Shown here piece by piece: positions 25,075-33,342 of a stretch of DNA of 64,000 bases (position 1 is its first letter; the number at the start of each line of letters is the position of its first letter). The notes under the pieces are model-generated. The model searched no databases. It was not told the origin of the DNA and saw only the letters and a list, made by a program, of their open reading frames with translations. This DNA comes from JAKEFM01 sp035695825 (GTDB lineage Bacteria > Planctomycetota > UBA1135 > JAKEFM01). The DNA lies in assembly GCA_035695825.1 (NCBI GenBank), contig DASRRH010000009.1, positions 124,001-188,000 of the forward strand, given 5' to 3'. A program made the position numbers and the translations under genes.

Positions 25075-26963
25075 GCGAGCCCCGTCTCTCCCCGGAGGAG
25101 ATCCGCGCGGAGCTGCGCTCCCTCGGATACCTCGCGAGCCCCCTCGCCCGTTTCGTCGCGGGGGGGCGCCCCCGCTCCCTCCTCGCCACGAGTCTCCTCG
25201 TCGGAGCCCGCGTCGGAGCCTTCCTCGGTCTCCTCCTCGGGGGGCTCCTGCTCGGCGGCTACCTTCTCCTCGACCGGTTCCTGCTCCTTCGCCCCGCGGA
25301 CGCGGCGCTCCTCGCCTTCTACCTCCTCCCGCTCGGCCTCCTCTCGGGCGGAGCCGCGGGCCTCCTCCTCGGGGCGCTCGTCTCGGCCCTCTTCTCCCTC
25401 CTCGGGCGGACGCCGACCCGGATCGACCTCGTCGCGACGAAGACGGCCTCCCTCGCAGGGGTCCTCCTCGCCCTCTACCTCGGCCTCGGCTGGGTTCGCC
25501 TCCGGGGCCGGCTCCCGGAGCCGACGGTCCTCTCCGACCTCCTCGCCGCGTCCGCCGCCGTCGTCGGGGGCGCCCTCGCGGCAGGGGCGGTCCGGCCCGC
25601 GACCCTCCTCGTCCTCGCGAGCGTCGGCCGCGCCCCGCCGCTCACGCGCGCGGAACGGACCCGCGGGAAGCTCGGTCTCGCCGCCGTCTTCTCGGCCGGG
25701 GCGCTCCTCTTCCTCCTCGCGGTCCGCCTCGGCGAGGGTCGGTCTCCGGCGGGCCCGGGTCTCCCCGACTTCGCCGTCCGCGAGACGGGGGCGAGCGCGC
25801 TTCTCCTCGCGGCGGATGGCCTCGACGCCGCGCTCCTCGAGCGCCTCGTCGGGGAGGGGACGCTCCCCCGACTCGCCGCGCTCCGCGACCGCTCCGCGCG
25901 TTTCGACCTCGACGCCTCCTCGTATCGAGTGCCGGCGGTCTTCTGGACGAGCGTCGCCACGGGCCTGCCGGTCGAGGGACACGGCGTCGACTCCGCCGGG
26001 ACGGTCCGCCCGCGCGGCTTCGCGGGCCACCTCCTCGTCGACCGCGCCGCGGTCGGCTTCTACGAGGTCCTCCACGTCGTCCTCCCTACGCTGCGGCTCG
26101 CGCGGGAGGCGCCGATCACGGCCTCGCTGCTGCGCGCGCGGACGGCCTTCGACGTCGTCTCCTCGAAGGGGCTCGCGATCGGCCTCGTGAACTACTGGCT
26201 CACGCACCCGGTCGCCGCGCGCCCGGGCTTCGCCCTCTCCGAGAGGGCCTACTGGAAGGCGCGGTTCAACGCCGCGGCCCTCGCCCGCGGGAGGCGGACC
26301 CTCCCGGTCGAGGGGGAGGGGCACCCGCCGGAGCTCTTCGCCGAGTTCGCGGCTCTCGCGCAGTTCCCCTCCGAGGGGGCGGACCCCTCCGCGCGCGCGG
26401 AGGCGCTCGACGCCACGGTCGAGCGCTCGCTCCTCGCGTTCGCGCCGAGGTACTCCCCGAGGCTCGCGGCCGCTGGCTTCTGGGGGCTCGACACGCTCCT
26501 CCACGCGATCCTCCCCGCGGAGCCGGGCCCGGGCGCCGATCTCGACGTCGCCCGCAGGCTGACGGCGGCGTACGCCTCTCTCGACGCGCGCGTGGGCCGG
26601 ATCCTCGAGGCCCTCCCCGGCGCCACCCTCTTCTTCCTCTCCTTCCCCGGCTCGGCGGCGCGGCCCGGCGCGACGCGCCGCTACGACGGGGAGCGATCCC
26701 TCCTCTGGATTGCGGGCCCCCGCGTCCGGGCGGGGGAGAGGGGGACTGCGGACGCGCTCGACCTCGCGCCGACGCTCCTCGCCCTCCTCGGCTTCCCCGC
26801 GAGCGAGGAGATGCCGGGGAGAGCACTGGTCCAAGCGTTCGATCCGGGAGCGATTGTTGAGGCGCCCCGCGTCGCCACCTTCGGCCGCCGCCCGCGCGGC
26901 GCGGGCCGCGAGGCGTTCGACGACGAGATGGTCTCGATCCTCCGCGCGCTCGGCTACCTCTAG
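25071..26963 (+). CDS. Polytopic membrane protein with degenerate phosphodiesterase domain
   Basis: A 630-residue protein. Residues 40-220 contain five or six transmembrane segments. Residues 235-600 resemble the type I phosphodiesterase fold: LLLAADGLDAALLERLV (first metal Asp), VFWTSVATG (likely nucleophile Thr) and WGLDTLLH. The usual SDHG motif is replaced by SFPGSA, so the second metal site looks lost and the protein may bind rather than cleave. Near-identical heptads LRSLGYL (residues 15-21) and LRALGYL (extreme C-terminus) bracket the protein. The GTG at 25071 overlaps the prenyl synthase stop, tying the two together. Confidence 0.72.
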   Translation: MSEPRLSPEEIRAELRSLGYLASPLARFVAGGRPRSLLATSLLVGARVGAFLGLLLGGLLLGGYLLLDRFLLLRPADAALLAFYLLPLGLLSGGAAGLLLGALVSALFSLLGRTPTRIDLVATKTASLAGVLLALYLGLGWVRLRGRLPEPTVLSDLLAASAAVVGGALAAGAVRPATLLVLASVGRAPPLTRAERTRGKLGLAAVFSAGALLFLLAVRLGEGRSPAGPGLPDFAVRETGASALLLAADGLDAALLERLVGEGTLPRLAALRDRSARFDLDASSYRVPAVFWTSVATGLPVEGHGVDSAGTVRPRGFAGHLLVDRAAVGFYEVLHVVLPTLRLAREAPITASLLRARTAFDVVSSKGLAIGLVNYWLTHPVAARPGFALSERAYWKARFNAAALARGRRTLPVEGEGHPPELFAEFAALAQFPSEGADPSARAEALDATVERSLLAFAPRYSPRLAAAGFWGLDTLLHAILPAEPGPGADLDVARRLTAAYASLDARVGRILEALPGATLFFLSFPGSAARPGATRRYDGERSLLWIAGPRVRAGERGTADALDLAPTLLALLGFPASEEMPGRALVQAFDPGAIVEAPRVATFGRRPRGAGREAFDDEMVSILRALGYL

Positions 26964-27023
26964 GAAACATCTGCGACCCGAGGTAGGGTCGCCCCACTCG
27001 GGCGGTCCATCCGGAGGCGGCGC

Positions 27024-28787
27024 GTGAGGAATCGGCCCGGTCAGAAGAAGTCGGGGCTCCCGTGGGGCGCTCGTCCCTGCTTCGCGCTCGCGGCCGGCTT
27101 CCTCGCGCTCGGAGGGAACGCCGAGGGCCAGGGCTACCTCGTCTGGCAGGTCACGGGAACTTCCGCTAGCCCGATCCCGACGGCCGTTTCACGCGCGGGA
27201 GACGTGAACGGAGACGGCGTCGGGGACGTCCTCGTCGCCAGCGGCTCCGGCACGTACCCCGCCACGGTCCTCGTGCTGTCCGGAACGGACGGGGGGCTCC
27301 TCTATTCGATCCCCTGGGTGGCGTACGTCTTTGCCCTCGGGGCGGTCGGGGACGTCGACGGGGACGGCGCGTCCGATCTCCTCGTGGGCAGTCCCTTGGG
27401 AACGTACCCCGGAGCTCCCCCGGACTCGGGGCGCGTCGACCTCTTCTCCGGAGCCAATGGCCAGCTCCTCCTCACGGTGATCGGGATCCTGCCGGGGGAA
27501 TCGATCGGCTTCTCCGTGAGCGGTGTCGGCGACGTGAGCGGGGACGGGCTCGGAGACTTCGTGGCCGGCGCTCCCTGGTACTACTCGGCCGGGTACGTCC
27601 TCGACATCGGCCTCGCGCGGGTCTACTCGGGGGCCGACGGAAGCGTGCTGCTCACCTCCGTCGGACAGAACACCGAGGATCGGCTCGGAGCCGCGGTCGC
27701 CGGGCTCGGAGACGTCGACGGGGACGGGGTCCCCGACCTCGCCGTGGGGGCGCCGCAGTACCGGGCCTACGATCCCGCGGGACCCCTCGGTCCGGGCTAC
27801 GTCCGGATCTACTCCGGCTGGACGGGCGCGCTTCTGCATCAGCTGACGGGGGTCTTCGGGGACGGATTCGGCTACTCGGTCGCCGGGCCCGGCGACCTGG
27901 ATGGAGACGGCGCGGGAGACGTCGTGGTCGGAGCGCCGGGGATCGGAGCCTACTTCGCGAACTTCACCTCCGGCGTCGCGCGGGCCTTCTCGGGCTTCAC
28001 GGGGAGCCTCCTCTGGGCGATTCAGGGGGCGAGCATCGGTCCGTACGCGGGGCTCGGAGCGAGCGTCTCCTCCCTCGGGGACGTGGACGGGGACGGCGCC
28101 GCGGACGTCGCCGTCGGAATCCCCGGAGCGTGGTGCGAATCGGCCCCCGGAACGCCCGGCATCGTCCGGTTCTGTTCGGGCACGGGAGGCCAGACGATCG
28201 CCGCGGTCGCCGGCCTGGCCACGACGGAGTGTTTCGGCAGGTCGCTCGGCGGGCCCGGCGACGCGAACGGCGACGGGTTCCCCGAGGTGCTCGTCGGCGT
28301 CGGCGGCGCGGACGTCGGCGGCCTCCCCGACGTGGGACAGGCGCGGGTGTTCTCGTACGCGGGGATCCCGGCGGGATCGTCCGTCGTTGGGAGCGGGTGC
28401 CCAGGGTCGGGTGGAACGGTCCCGCTCATCACGACCGCCGGCGGCGCGCCCTCCGCGGGGAACCCGGCCTTCCGCGTCTTTCTCTCGAAGGCCCTCGGGG
28501 GGACGACGGCGATCCTGATCGCCGGGATCTCCTCCTTCTCGCCTCCGATCCCGCTGGGGGGGATCGGGATGCCGGGTTGCTCGCTCTTGGCGTATCCCGA
28601 CTTCCTGTTTGCGCGACCGACGACGGGAGCGGGGCCGGCAGAGGGTCGAGCCTTCGTCCCTCTCCCGATCCCTTCGAGCCCCTCCCTCGCCGGGGCCGTG
28701 CTCTACTTCCAATGGCTCGTCGCGGACCCAGGCCCCGCAGCGATCCCAGGGGCGATGAGTGCGTCCCTTCAGCTCGTGATGTCGTGA
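27024..28787 (+). CDS. Secreted FG-GAP (integrin-alpha-like) repeat protein
   Basis: A 587-residue exported protein. The GTG at 27024 follows a good GGAGG site and gives a signal peptide ending GNAEGQ. About six FG-GAP repeats follow, each with a calcium loop (GDVDGDGASDLLVGSP, GDLDGDGAGDVVVGAP and similar) and a VxxFSGxxG strand, the pattern of integrin-alpha beta-propellers. From about residue 450 a C-terminal domain starts with GSGCPGSGGTVPLI and ends in a beta strand. It resembles the tails of the phytase and the twin-domain protein next door. Likely a surface or matrix protein of unknown partner. Confidence 0.85.
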   Translation: MRNRPGQKKSGLPWGARPCFALAAGFLALGGNAEGQGYLVWQVTGTSASPIPTAVSRAGDVNGDGVGDVLVASGSGTYPATVLVLSGTDGGLLYSIPWVAYVFALGAVGDVDGDGASDLLVGSPLGTYPGAPPDSGRVDLFSGANGQLLLTVIGILPGESIGFSVSGVGDVSGDGLGDFVAGAPWYYSAGYVLDIGLARVYSGADGSVLLTSVGQNTEDRLGAAVAGLGDVDGDGVPDLAVGAPQYRAYDPAGPLGPGYVRIYSGWTGALLHQLTGVFGDGFGYSVAGPGDLDGDGAGDVVVGAPGIGAYFANFTSGVARAFSGFTGSLLWAIQGASIGPYAGLGASVSSLGDVDGDGAADVAVGIPGAWCESAPGTPGIVRFCSGTGGQTIAAVAGLATTECFGRSLGGPGDANGDGFPEVLVGVGGADVGGLPDVGQARVFSYAGIPAGSSVVGSGCPGSGGTVPLITTAGGAPSAGNPAFRVFLSKALGGTTAILIAGISSFSPPIPLGGIGMPGCSLLAYPDFLFARPTTGAGPAEGRAFVPLPIPSSPSLAGAVLYFQWLVADPGPAAIPGAMSASLQLVMS

Positions 28788-28800
28788 GCGGCCCGGCGCG

Positions 28801-30543
28801 CTACAGGTTCGCCGCGAGGGCGTTGCTCGTGGCGATCGGCAGCCCCGGGATCCCGAGGTCGACGACCGCCCACTGCGCGTAGGCCGCCCCGAGGCAGAGG
28901 AGCGAGGCTCCGAGGGGGATCGTCACCGACGCGGTCCCGCTCGGGCTCGCGACGGTCGAGACGGTCACGTCGAGGCTCACGCGGAGGTTGCAGGCGGCCG
29001 ACCCGCCGAAGGCGGAGAGCGGGAGCGGGAGGGGAAAACCGAGCCACGTCGCGTTCGATCCGCCGATCAGGAGGAGCACCGGCGCGCCCGCGGGCGCGCC
29101 GCTCAGCGTGATCGCGTAGGTCGCGTTCGGCGAGTTGGGCGAGCCTCCGGAGGAGGCGATCGAGGGGACGGGTCCGGCCGAGGTCGGACACCCCGTCCCG
29201 AAGGGGAAGTCGAATCCGCAGTCGCAGGGGTCGAGGCTCACGTCCGCCGGGAGGTTCGCGTTCGCCGTCCCGCCCCCCGTCACGTCGACGCCGCGGCTGC
29301 CGGTCGCGTTCTCGAGCCCGACGGTCGCGTTCCAGGGGTTCGCCACGGAGGAAGCGAACGTGGCCGGGTCGTAGTGGAACTCGACGAGGTTCGTCCCCTC
29401 GAAGAAGACGGCGGCGAAGTGGACGTTCTCCCCGCTCCCGTTGCCCGGGGCGCGCTCGAGGTCGCGCCACTCGACCGTGAGCGTGCGCGAGCCCGGCGGC
29501 CCCGCGACGAGGTAGGCGCTCGCCGCCGTGGGCGCGAAGTGGACCAGGTCGTCCCACCAGGGGGCCGCGTAATCGTTCGGGAGCCCCGCGGTCCCGGGGG
29601 CCGAGTTCCCCGGAATCCCTCCGGCGATCGCCTGGTCGAAGGCGACGAAGCCGTTCGCGCTCACCTGGAAGCTCGTCTTCGGGATCCCGAAGAACGAGAA
29701 CGGGAAGCCGATCGGCGCCGGGGGGGAGATGCCGTTGTCCTGGGGCGTCGCGAAGACGGGGACGGCGCCCGGCGTCCCGATCACGCTCGGGAAGACCGCC
29801 GGGCTCGGAGAGGCGGCGTACGAGAAAAGCGTGACCGGCGCCGCCGGCGCCGGCGTCAGGAGGAGGTCCGTCGCCGGGAACGTCGCGTTCGCGGTCCCCC
29901 CTCCGGTCGCGTCGACCCCGTAGATCGCGAGGATGCTCTCGGCGCCGATCGTCGCGGTCCAGGGGTCGGTCCCCGCGGCGAACGTCCCCCCGTCGTAGTG
30001 GAACTCGATCGTCCCCCCCGCCTCGTTCAGGACAAGCTGGAAGTGGACGTTCTCGCCGCTGCCGTTCCCCGTGTAGTGCTCGAGGCCGCTCCACTCGACG
30101 ATCAGCTGCTGGCTCCCCGGGGCGCCAGCGAGGGTCCAGACGGTCGAGGCGCCCGCGGCGAAGTGGTAGAGGTCGTCCCACCAAGGGGCGACGGTGTCGT
30201 TCGGGAGGACGGTCGAAGGGAGGGGGGAGTTCGTGAAGTACCCGGCTCCGAGGGCGGCGTCGAAGGCGACGAAGCCGTTCGCGCTCACCTGGAAGCTCGT
30301 CTTCGGGAGCCCGAAGTGCGAGAAGGGGAAGGCGATCGCGGTCACCGGGCCCATGCCGTCGTCGTTCGGGGAAGAGAAGACGACGAAGGTGGCGGGGCCG
30401 CCGAGGATCGAGGTCAGGCTCGGAGGGGTGGTCGAGACCGCATAGGTCGCGTTGACCGCCGGGCAGGGCTGGGAGCGGACGGGCGCGGCGAGGGGCGAGA
30501 GGAGAGCGATCATCCCGAGGAGGGCGCGGCTCTTTCCTTCCAT
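28801..30543 (-). CDS. Secreted protein with two tandem nidogen-like domains
   Basis: A 580-residue exported protein. The ATG at 30543 follows AAAGGAG and opens a signal peptide ending near VRSQ. Two copies of a domain of about 195 residues follow at residues 34-230 and 242-438. Each contains KTSFQVSANGFVAFD, APWWDDL, VEW, GNGSGENVHF, EFHYD and GVD-TGGGTANA, resembling nidogen-type (NIDO) beta domains seen in surface proteins. A C-terminal domain beginning FGTGCPTSAGPVPSI is shared with neighbouring secreted proteins. The role is probably adhesive or structural. It converges with the FG-GAP gene upstream. Confidence 0.8.
   Translation of the reverse strand: MEGKSRALLGMIALLSPLAAPVRSQPCPAVNATYAVSTTPPSLTSILGGPATFVVFSSPNDDGMGPVTAIAFPFSHFGLPKTSFQVSANGFVAFDAALGAGYFTNSPLPSTVLPNDTVAPWWDDLYHFAAGASTVWTLAGAPGSQQLIVEWSGLEHYTGNGSGENVHFQLVLNEAGGTIEFHYDGGTFAAGTDPWTATIGAESILAIYGVDATGGGTANATFPATDLLLTPAPAAPVTLFSYAASPSPAVFPSVIGTPGAVPVFATPQDNGISPPAPIGFPFSFFGIPKTSFQVSANGFVAFDQAIAGGIPGNSAPGTAGLPNDYAAPWWDDLVHFAPTAASAYLVAGPPGSRTLTVEWRDLERAPGNGSGENVHFAAVFFEGTNLVEFHYDPATFASSVANPWNATVGLENATGSRGVDVTGGGTANANLPADVSLDPCDCGFDFPFGTGCPTSAGPVPSIASSGGSPNSPNATYAITLSGAPAGAPVLLLIGGSNATWLGFPLPLPLSAFGGSAACNLRVSLDVTVSTVASPSGTASVTIPLGASLLCLGAAYAQWAVVDLGIPGLPIATSNALAANL
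29230..30444 (-). repeat. Internal duplication of a ~195-residue domain
   Basis: Copy 1 (about 30444-29854) and copy 2 (about 29820-29230) encode the two nidogen-like domains, offset by 208 residues. The identical stretch KTSFQVSANGFVAFD and the shared APWWDDL and GNGSGENVHF mark a fairly recent duplication. Confidence 0.75.
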
Positions 30544-30654
30544 GGACAGGCTCCTTTCGTTCGCAGGGGGCGGCCCGGGGCGGGCCGCCGTGGCTCATTC
30601 TTCGGAGCAGGTCCACTACACGCCACCCTCCGGGGTGCGTCAACCGCGGGGGTC

Positions 30655-33339
30655 CTACGAGCGCGCCGCCGCCCCGGTCCATCGCTCGACCGCCCGCGCG
30701 AGGTCGTCGGCCCGGATCGGCTTCGTGAGGTAGTCGTCCATTCCGGCGGCGAGGCTGCGGTCCCGGTCCTCCTTCGTCGCGTGGGCGGTCAAGGCGACGA
30801 TCGGCACGTGGCGCTCCCCCCCCTCGAGCGCCCGGATCGCCGCCGTCGCCTCGAGGCCGTCGAGCACGGGCATCTGGACGTCCATGAGGACGAGGTCGAG
30901 GGGTTGGCCGGCGAAGGCTTCGACCGCGTCTTTCCCGTTCGAGGCGACGGCGGGCTCGATCCCCATGCGTCGCAGGAGCGCCGTCGCGACGATGCGGTTG
31001 ACGGGGTCGTCCTCGACGAGGAGAACCCGGAGCCCCGCACCGCGCGCCGTTTCCCTCTTCCCGCGGAGGTCGTTCGACGCGGCTGGGGGAACGTCCGCGA
31101 GGGCGGAGACGAGCAGCGAGGCCTTGACCGGCTTCGTGAGAAACCCGTCGAACCGTCCCGAGATTCCCTCCTGCCGCGCCCGCAGCGGAAGGAGCAGGAA
31201 GAGATGGGGAGGAGAGGAGCCGGATTCCTGCCGGACTCCGTCGGCGAGCAGGAGTCCGTCCTCCGTAGCGAGGTGGCGGTCGAGGACGACGGCGTCGAAC
31301 GGACGCCCGGCCGCCCGAGCTTCCCGGACGAGCCGGGTCGCTTCCACCCCCGTCGAGGCGGCGGCGGCGTCCGCGCCGGCGGCTCGAAGCTGTACCGTCA
31401 AGAAGTCGCGGGTCGACGGGGGGTCGTCGACGACGAGGACCCGGCGACCGACGAGGCGGGCGAGCGGGGAGGGAGCGGGCCCGGCGGCGGCATCGAGGAG
31501 GAGCCGCACGAGAAAGGTGCTGCCGGCCCCCGGAGCGGCCGAAAGCTCGATCGTGCCGCCCATGAGCTCGACGAGGCGGCGCGAGATCGCGAGCCCGAGC
31601 CCGGTTCCGCCGTGGCGGCGGGTGAGGGAGCTGTCTCCCTGGGAGAAGGGCTGGAAGAGCCGCGTGCGCCGCTCCTCGGGGATCCCGATCCCCGTGTCGC
31701 GCACGACGAAGCGGATCTCGACCCGGCCGTCGGGTCGGGACTCCGTTTCTCCGAGGAGGACGACCTCCCCCCGATCGGTGAACTTCACGGCGTTTCCGGC
31801 GAGGTTGAGGAGCACCTGACGCAGCCGCGCCGCATCCCCCCGCGCGCGGGCCGGTCCGTTCGGCGCCAGCCCGCAGACGAGCTCGAGCCCCTTCTCCTGC
31901 GCCCGCGCGGCGAGGAGATCTCCGACCCCCTCCAGGAGCTCGCGCAGGTCGAAGTCGGCCCACTCGAGGTCCATCTTCCCCGCCTCAATCTTCGAAAAGT
32001 CGAGGACGTCCCCGAGCACGCGGAGCAGCGCCTCGGCGGACTGGCGGGCGATCGCCACGTACTCCCGCGCTTGGGGGGGGAGGGAATCGTCGAGGAGGAG
32101 GTCGAGGATGCCCATCACCCCGTTCAGGGGCGTCCGGATCTCGTGGCTCATGTTCGCGAGGAACTCGCTCTTCGCGTGGCTCGCGGCCTCCGCCGCCTCC
32201 TTCGCCAGCCGCAGGGACTCCTCCGCGCGGCGCCGCTCCGTGATGTCGCGGACGAAGGCGCTGAAGAGCCAGGTCCCCGCCTGCCGGACCGCCGCCACGG
32301 CGAGCTCGACCGGGAACTCCGTCCCGCCCCGCCGGACTGCAGTCAACTCCATGCGGCGGTTGAGGACGGGCCCCTCGCCCGTCTCGAGGAACCGGCGCAT
32401 CCCCTCGCTTTGGGCGGCGCGGTAGGAAGGGGGGATGACAAGCTCGGCGAGGATCCGGCCGAGTGCCTCCTCCCGCTTCCATCCGAACATCGACTCGGCC
32501 TGCGGATTCCAGTCCCTCACGCTCCCGGCCGAGTCGATCGTGATCACGGCGTCGAGGGCGGACTCGACGATCCTCCGGAACCGCTCCTCCGCCTCCCGGA
32601 CCGCCTCCTCGGCGCGCTTGCGCTCGATCGCCTGCGCAAGGTAGTTCGCGAGAATCTGGAGGGTGTGCCGGAGGGAGGGGTCGATCTCTCGAGCGGCCGG
32701 ATCGGCGAGCGAGAGAGTCGCGACGACTCGCCCGCCGATCCTCGCCGGGACGCACGCGAAGGCGCGGATCCCGAGGGCGCGGAGCGGCGCGAGGTCGGGG
32801 TCGGGGCGGGAGAGGACGTCGGACTCGAAGATCGGCTCGCCGCTCCGGGCGACCCGTCCGGAGATCGTCTCCTCGAAGGGGAGGGCCCGGCCGGCCGTCT
32901 CCCCGTCCGGCGAGCGCGGGGCCCCGGCGGGCGCCGTCGCGCACGCGACCGGGTCGCAGAGCTCGATCGTCCCGGTGGCGAAGCCGAACTGCTCGGAGAG
33001 GATCCGGGGAAGCTCCACCCAGATCGACTCCAGGGAGTCCGACCGGAGAAAGAGGCGGGAGACGGTCGCGATCGTCTCCTTCTCCGCGGCAGCCTGACGC
33101 TCCTGCGCGAGGACCGCGCGGAGGTGGTCGCGCTCCTCGGCGAGGGCCGCGTGGAGCGCCTGCATCTCCGCGGAGGAAATCTCGAGGGAACGCTCCGTCG
33201 TGTAACGGTCCTGGTCCGCCTCCGTGTAGGTGCGGCTGACCCGCTCGAGGAACTGCGCCCAGGCCTCCCCCGTCGTCGGGGGGACCTCCGCCCGAAGCCC
33301 GTTCTTCCGGAGCTGGCGCTCGAGGAGGGAGTGGAGCAC
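30655..33339 (-). CDS. Hybrid histidine kinase: GAF-PAS-HisKA-HATPase-REC-REC
   Basis: An 894-residue soluble signalling kinase with no transmembrane segment. In order: a coiled N-terminal stretch (45-90), a GAF domain (about 90-235), a PAS domain (about 250-370) ending in RDITERR, HisKA with H399 in FLANMSHEIRTPLNG, and a HATPase with RDTGIGIP and GGTGLGLAI. A first receiver has its acceptor Asp in VVLDRHLA, and the second has D820 in LVLMDVQMP. The layout resembles BarA/ArcB-type phosphorelay kinases but lacks an Hpt domain. The GTG start is 3 bp after the FIST gene stop, so FIST protein and kinase are probably one sensory unit. Confidence 0.93.
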   Translation of the reverse strand: MLHSLLERQLRKNGLRAEVPPTTGEAWAQFLERVSRTYTEADQDRYTTERSLEISSAEMQALHAALAEERDHLRAVLAQERQAAAEKETIATVSRLFLRSDSLESIWVELPRILSEQFGFATGTIELCDPVACATAPAGAPRSPDGETAGRALPFEETISGRVARSGEPIFESDVLSRPDPDLAPLRALGIRAFACVPARIGGRVVATLSLADPAAREIDPSLRHTLQILANYLAQAIERKRAEEAVREAEERFRRIVESALDAVITIDSAGSVRDWNPQAESMFGWKREEALGRILAELVIPPSYRAAQSEGMRRFLETGEGPVLNRRMELTAVRRGGTEFPVELAVAAVRQAGTWLFSAFVRDITERRRAEESLRLAKEAAEAASHAKSEFLANMSHEIRTPLNGVMGILDLLLDDSLPPQAREYVAIARQSAEALLRVLGDVLDFSKIEAGKMDLEWADFDLRELLEGVGDLLAARAQEKGLELVCGLAPNGPARARGDAARLRQVLLNLAGNAVKFTDRGEVVLLGETESRPDGRVEIRFVVRDTGIGIPEERRTRLFQPFSQGDSSLTRRHGGTGLGLAISRRLVELMGGTIELSAAPGAGSTFLVRLLLDAAAGPAPSPLARLVGRRVLVVDDPPSTRDFLTVQLRAAGADAAAASTGVEATRLVREARAAGRPFDAVVLDRHLATEDGLLLADGVRQESGSSPPHLFLLLPLRARQEGISGRFDGFLTKPVKASLLVSALADVPPAASNDLRGKRETARGAGLRVLLVEDDPVNRIVATALLRRMGIEPAVASNGKDAVEAFAGQPLDLVLMDVQMPVLDGLEATAAIRALEGGERHVPIVALTAHATKEDRDRSLAAGMDDYLTKPIRADDLARAVERWTGAAARS

Positions 33340-33342
33340 CCC

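Noticed and set aside
28769..31963. 1064-codon minus-strand open frame
   Set aside because: An off-frame reading across the twin-domain protein and hybrid kinase genes, both of which have clear domains in other frames.
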